In this document: positions 5,369-5,764 of the stretch, in pieces
Layout: the number at the start of each line of letters is the position of its first letter
Position numbering within the stretch: the first letter of the stretch is position 1
NCBI GenBank assembly: GCA_946630765.1
Contig: CAMOZF010000130.1
Location: 1-5,764, forward strand
Direction: 5' to 3'
DNA from: an uncultured Lachnospiraceae bacterium
Lineage (GTDB): Bacteria > Bacillota_A > Clostridia > Lachnospirales > Lachnospiraceae
Length of the DNA stretch: 5,764 bases
Position numbers and translations under genes: made by a program
The notes under the pieces: generated by a model
The model's database searches: none
The model's input: the letters and a program-made list of their open reading frames with translations, nothing else
What the model was told of the DNA's origin: nothing

Positions 5369-5621
5369 AAACGCATCGGAGGTCCTTCCGGAAGGATTGC
5401 TGAAGGAAGTGCAGAACTATGCTTCCGGAGAGCTGCTTTACATTCCGAAGGCGGAAGGCGGAAGAAGCGCCTGGGGCGCAGGCTCCGGCGCTCGGGCATA
5501 CTACGCGGCCAGGAATGAAGAAATCCGCTACCGTCACTGGAACGAACAGCTGACGGCAGCGGAACTTGCGAAGGCCTACGGGCTTTCGGAGGAAAGCGTC
5601 CGCAGGATATTGTATCAGTGA
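5358..5621 (+). CDS. CD3324 family small helix-turn-helix protein, GTG start
   Basis: An 87-residue protein starting MKYKNASEVLPEGLLKEVQN (first codon GTG). The opening and the ELLYIPK segment (25-31) match the CD3324-type family of small Firmicute proteins related to the Mor/CdaR-style DNA-binding group, as I recall it. Residues 63-86 (EQLTAAELAKAYGLSEESVR and on) form a textbook helix-turn-helix, with the turn near YGLSEES. The middle region (32-60) is charged and probably helical, although family members usually have a WG followed by Lys/Glu-rich sequence where this one has an Ala/Gly-rich stretch (AWGAGSGARAYYAARNEEIR). It is likely a DNA-binding regulator; its targets are unknown. The gene begins 11 nt before the end of the upstream gene, so the two are co-transcribed and probably translationally coupled. 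A long hairpin with a T-run follows 35 nt downstream. Confidence 0.88.
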   Translation: MKYKNASEVLPEGLLKEVQNYASGELLYIPKAEGGRSAWGAGSGARAYYAARNEEIRYRHWNEQLTAAELAKAYGLSEESVRRILYQ

Positions 5622-5655
5622 AGGCAGCGTTTTCTGCTGTCAGATTCGCAGTTTA

Positions 5656-5709
5656 AGGGGGACAGGCCTTCCGGCTTTTTCAGCCGGTGGGACTGTCCCC
5701 CTGATTTTT
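5656..5709 (+). terminator. Long hairpin with T-run, intrinsic terminator and possible REP-type palindrome
   Basis: AGGGGGACAG (5656-5665) pairs with CTGTCCCCCT (5693-5702) over 10 bp. After a partly paired internal segment, CCGGC (5671-5675) pairs with GCCGG (5683-5687) around a 7-nt loop, giving a stem of about 18 pairs. TTTTT at 5705-5709 follows within 3 nt. Position and form fit a terminator for the upstream gene pair. The GGGGGACAG/CTGTCCCCC ends also resemble dispersed repetitive palindromes of Firmicutes, so the element may be a repeat that also serves as terminator. Confidence 0.75.
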
Positions 5710-5764
5710 CGGGCGCTGCTTCAGGTGCTTCCTGGATTCTGCTCCCGACAGTTATTTTTTCTTT
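5710..5764. other. Unassigned 55-bp tail of the window
   Basis: No gene, promoter or RNA is supported here. On the minus strand the codons AAG AAA AAA TAA (5763-5752) could be the last residues and stop of a convergent gene lying beyond the edge, but this is too short to judge. Confidence 0.3.

Noticed and set aside
5623..5641. Small hairpin GGCAGC/GCTGTC right after the last stop codon
   Set aside because: The six-pair stem contains a wobble and is not followed by a T-run; the larger hairpin downstream explains termination better.
5615..5764. Minus-strand open frame of 49 codons entering from the right edge
   Set aside because: It runs through the hairpin and into the 3' end of the HTH gene. 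A different frame with AAG AAA AAA TAA at the edge is an equally possible gene end, and neither can be supported.

Overview
The window looks like a chromosomal segment of a moderately GC-rich Firmicute, most likely a gut-type Lachnospiraceae or related Clostridia. The evidence is strong AGGAGG-type ribosome sites before nearly every gene, sigma-A-type promoters, Rho-independent terminators, and protein families (DUF1015, a Gln-type VOC protein, DUF6935, CD3324-like) that I associate with this group. The assignment rests on recalled family knowledge and is not a species call.

Left part (1-829): a leftward gene, cut by the window edge, encodes a TIM-barrel sugar phosphate isomerase/epimerase. 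It is separated by a 151-bp divergent promoter region from a rightward block. Both promoters have exact TTGACA -35 boxes placed back to back.

Central block (830-4077): a tight four-gene operon encodes a second, different sugar phosphate isomerase/epimerase, a DUF1015 protein with a TTG start, a VOC (glyoxalase-fold) protein and a DUF6935 protein. The gaps are 14, 19 and 10 bp, and the block ends in a clear intrinsic terminator. Together with the divergent epimerase this looks like a small carbohydrate or metabolite-handling locus. Two metal-dependent epimerase-type enzymes and a VOC enzyme could act on one sugar or keto-sugar derivative. DUF1015 carries conserved HE and DGHHR motifs that suggest an enzyme. 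No transporter or pathway kinase lies inside the window, so the substrate cannot be named.

Right part (4078-5764): a separate transcription unit has its own promoter and a small palindrome in its leader. It encodes a 373-residue mostly helical protein whose N-terminus faintly resembles a nucleotidyltransferase. An 87-residue helix-turn-helix protein of CD3324 type follows, starting at a GTG inside the end of the upstream gene. The unit is followed by a long GGGGGACAG...CTGTCCCCC hairpin with a T-run, which can act as a terminator and also resembles dispersed REP-type palindromes. The last ~55 bases hold nothing I can assign.

No rRNA, tRNA, CRISPR array, insertion sequence or phage gene was seen. 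The most interesting material is the uncharacterised epimerase/DUF1015/VOC/DUF6935 operon and the coupled NTase-like/HTH pair.
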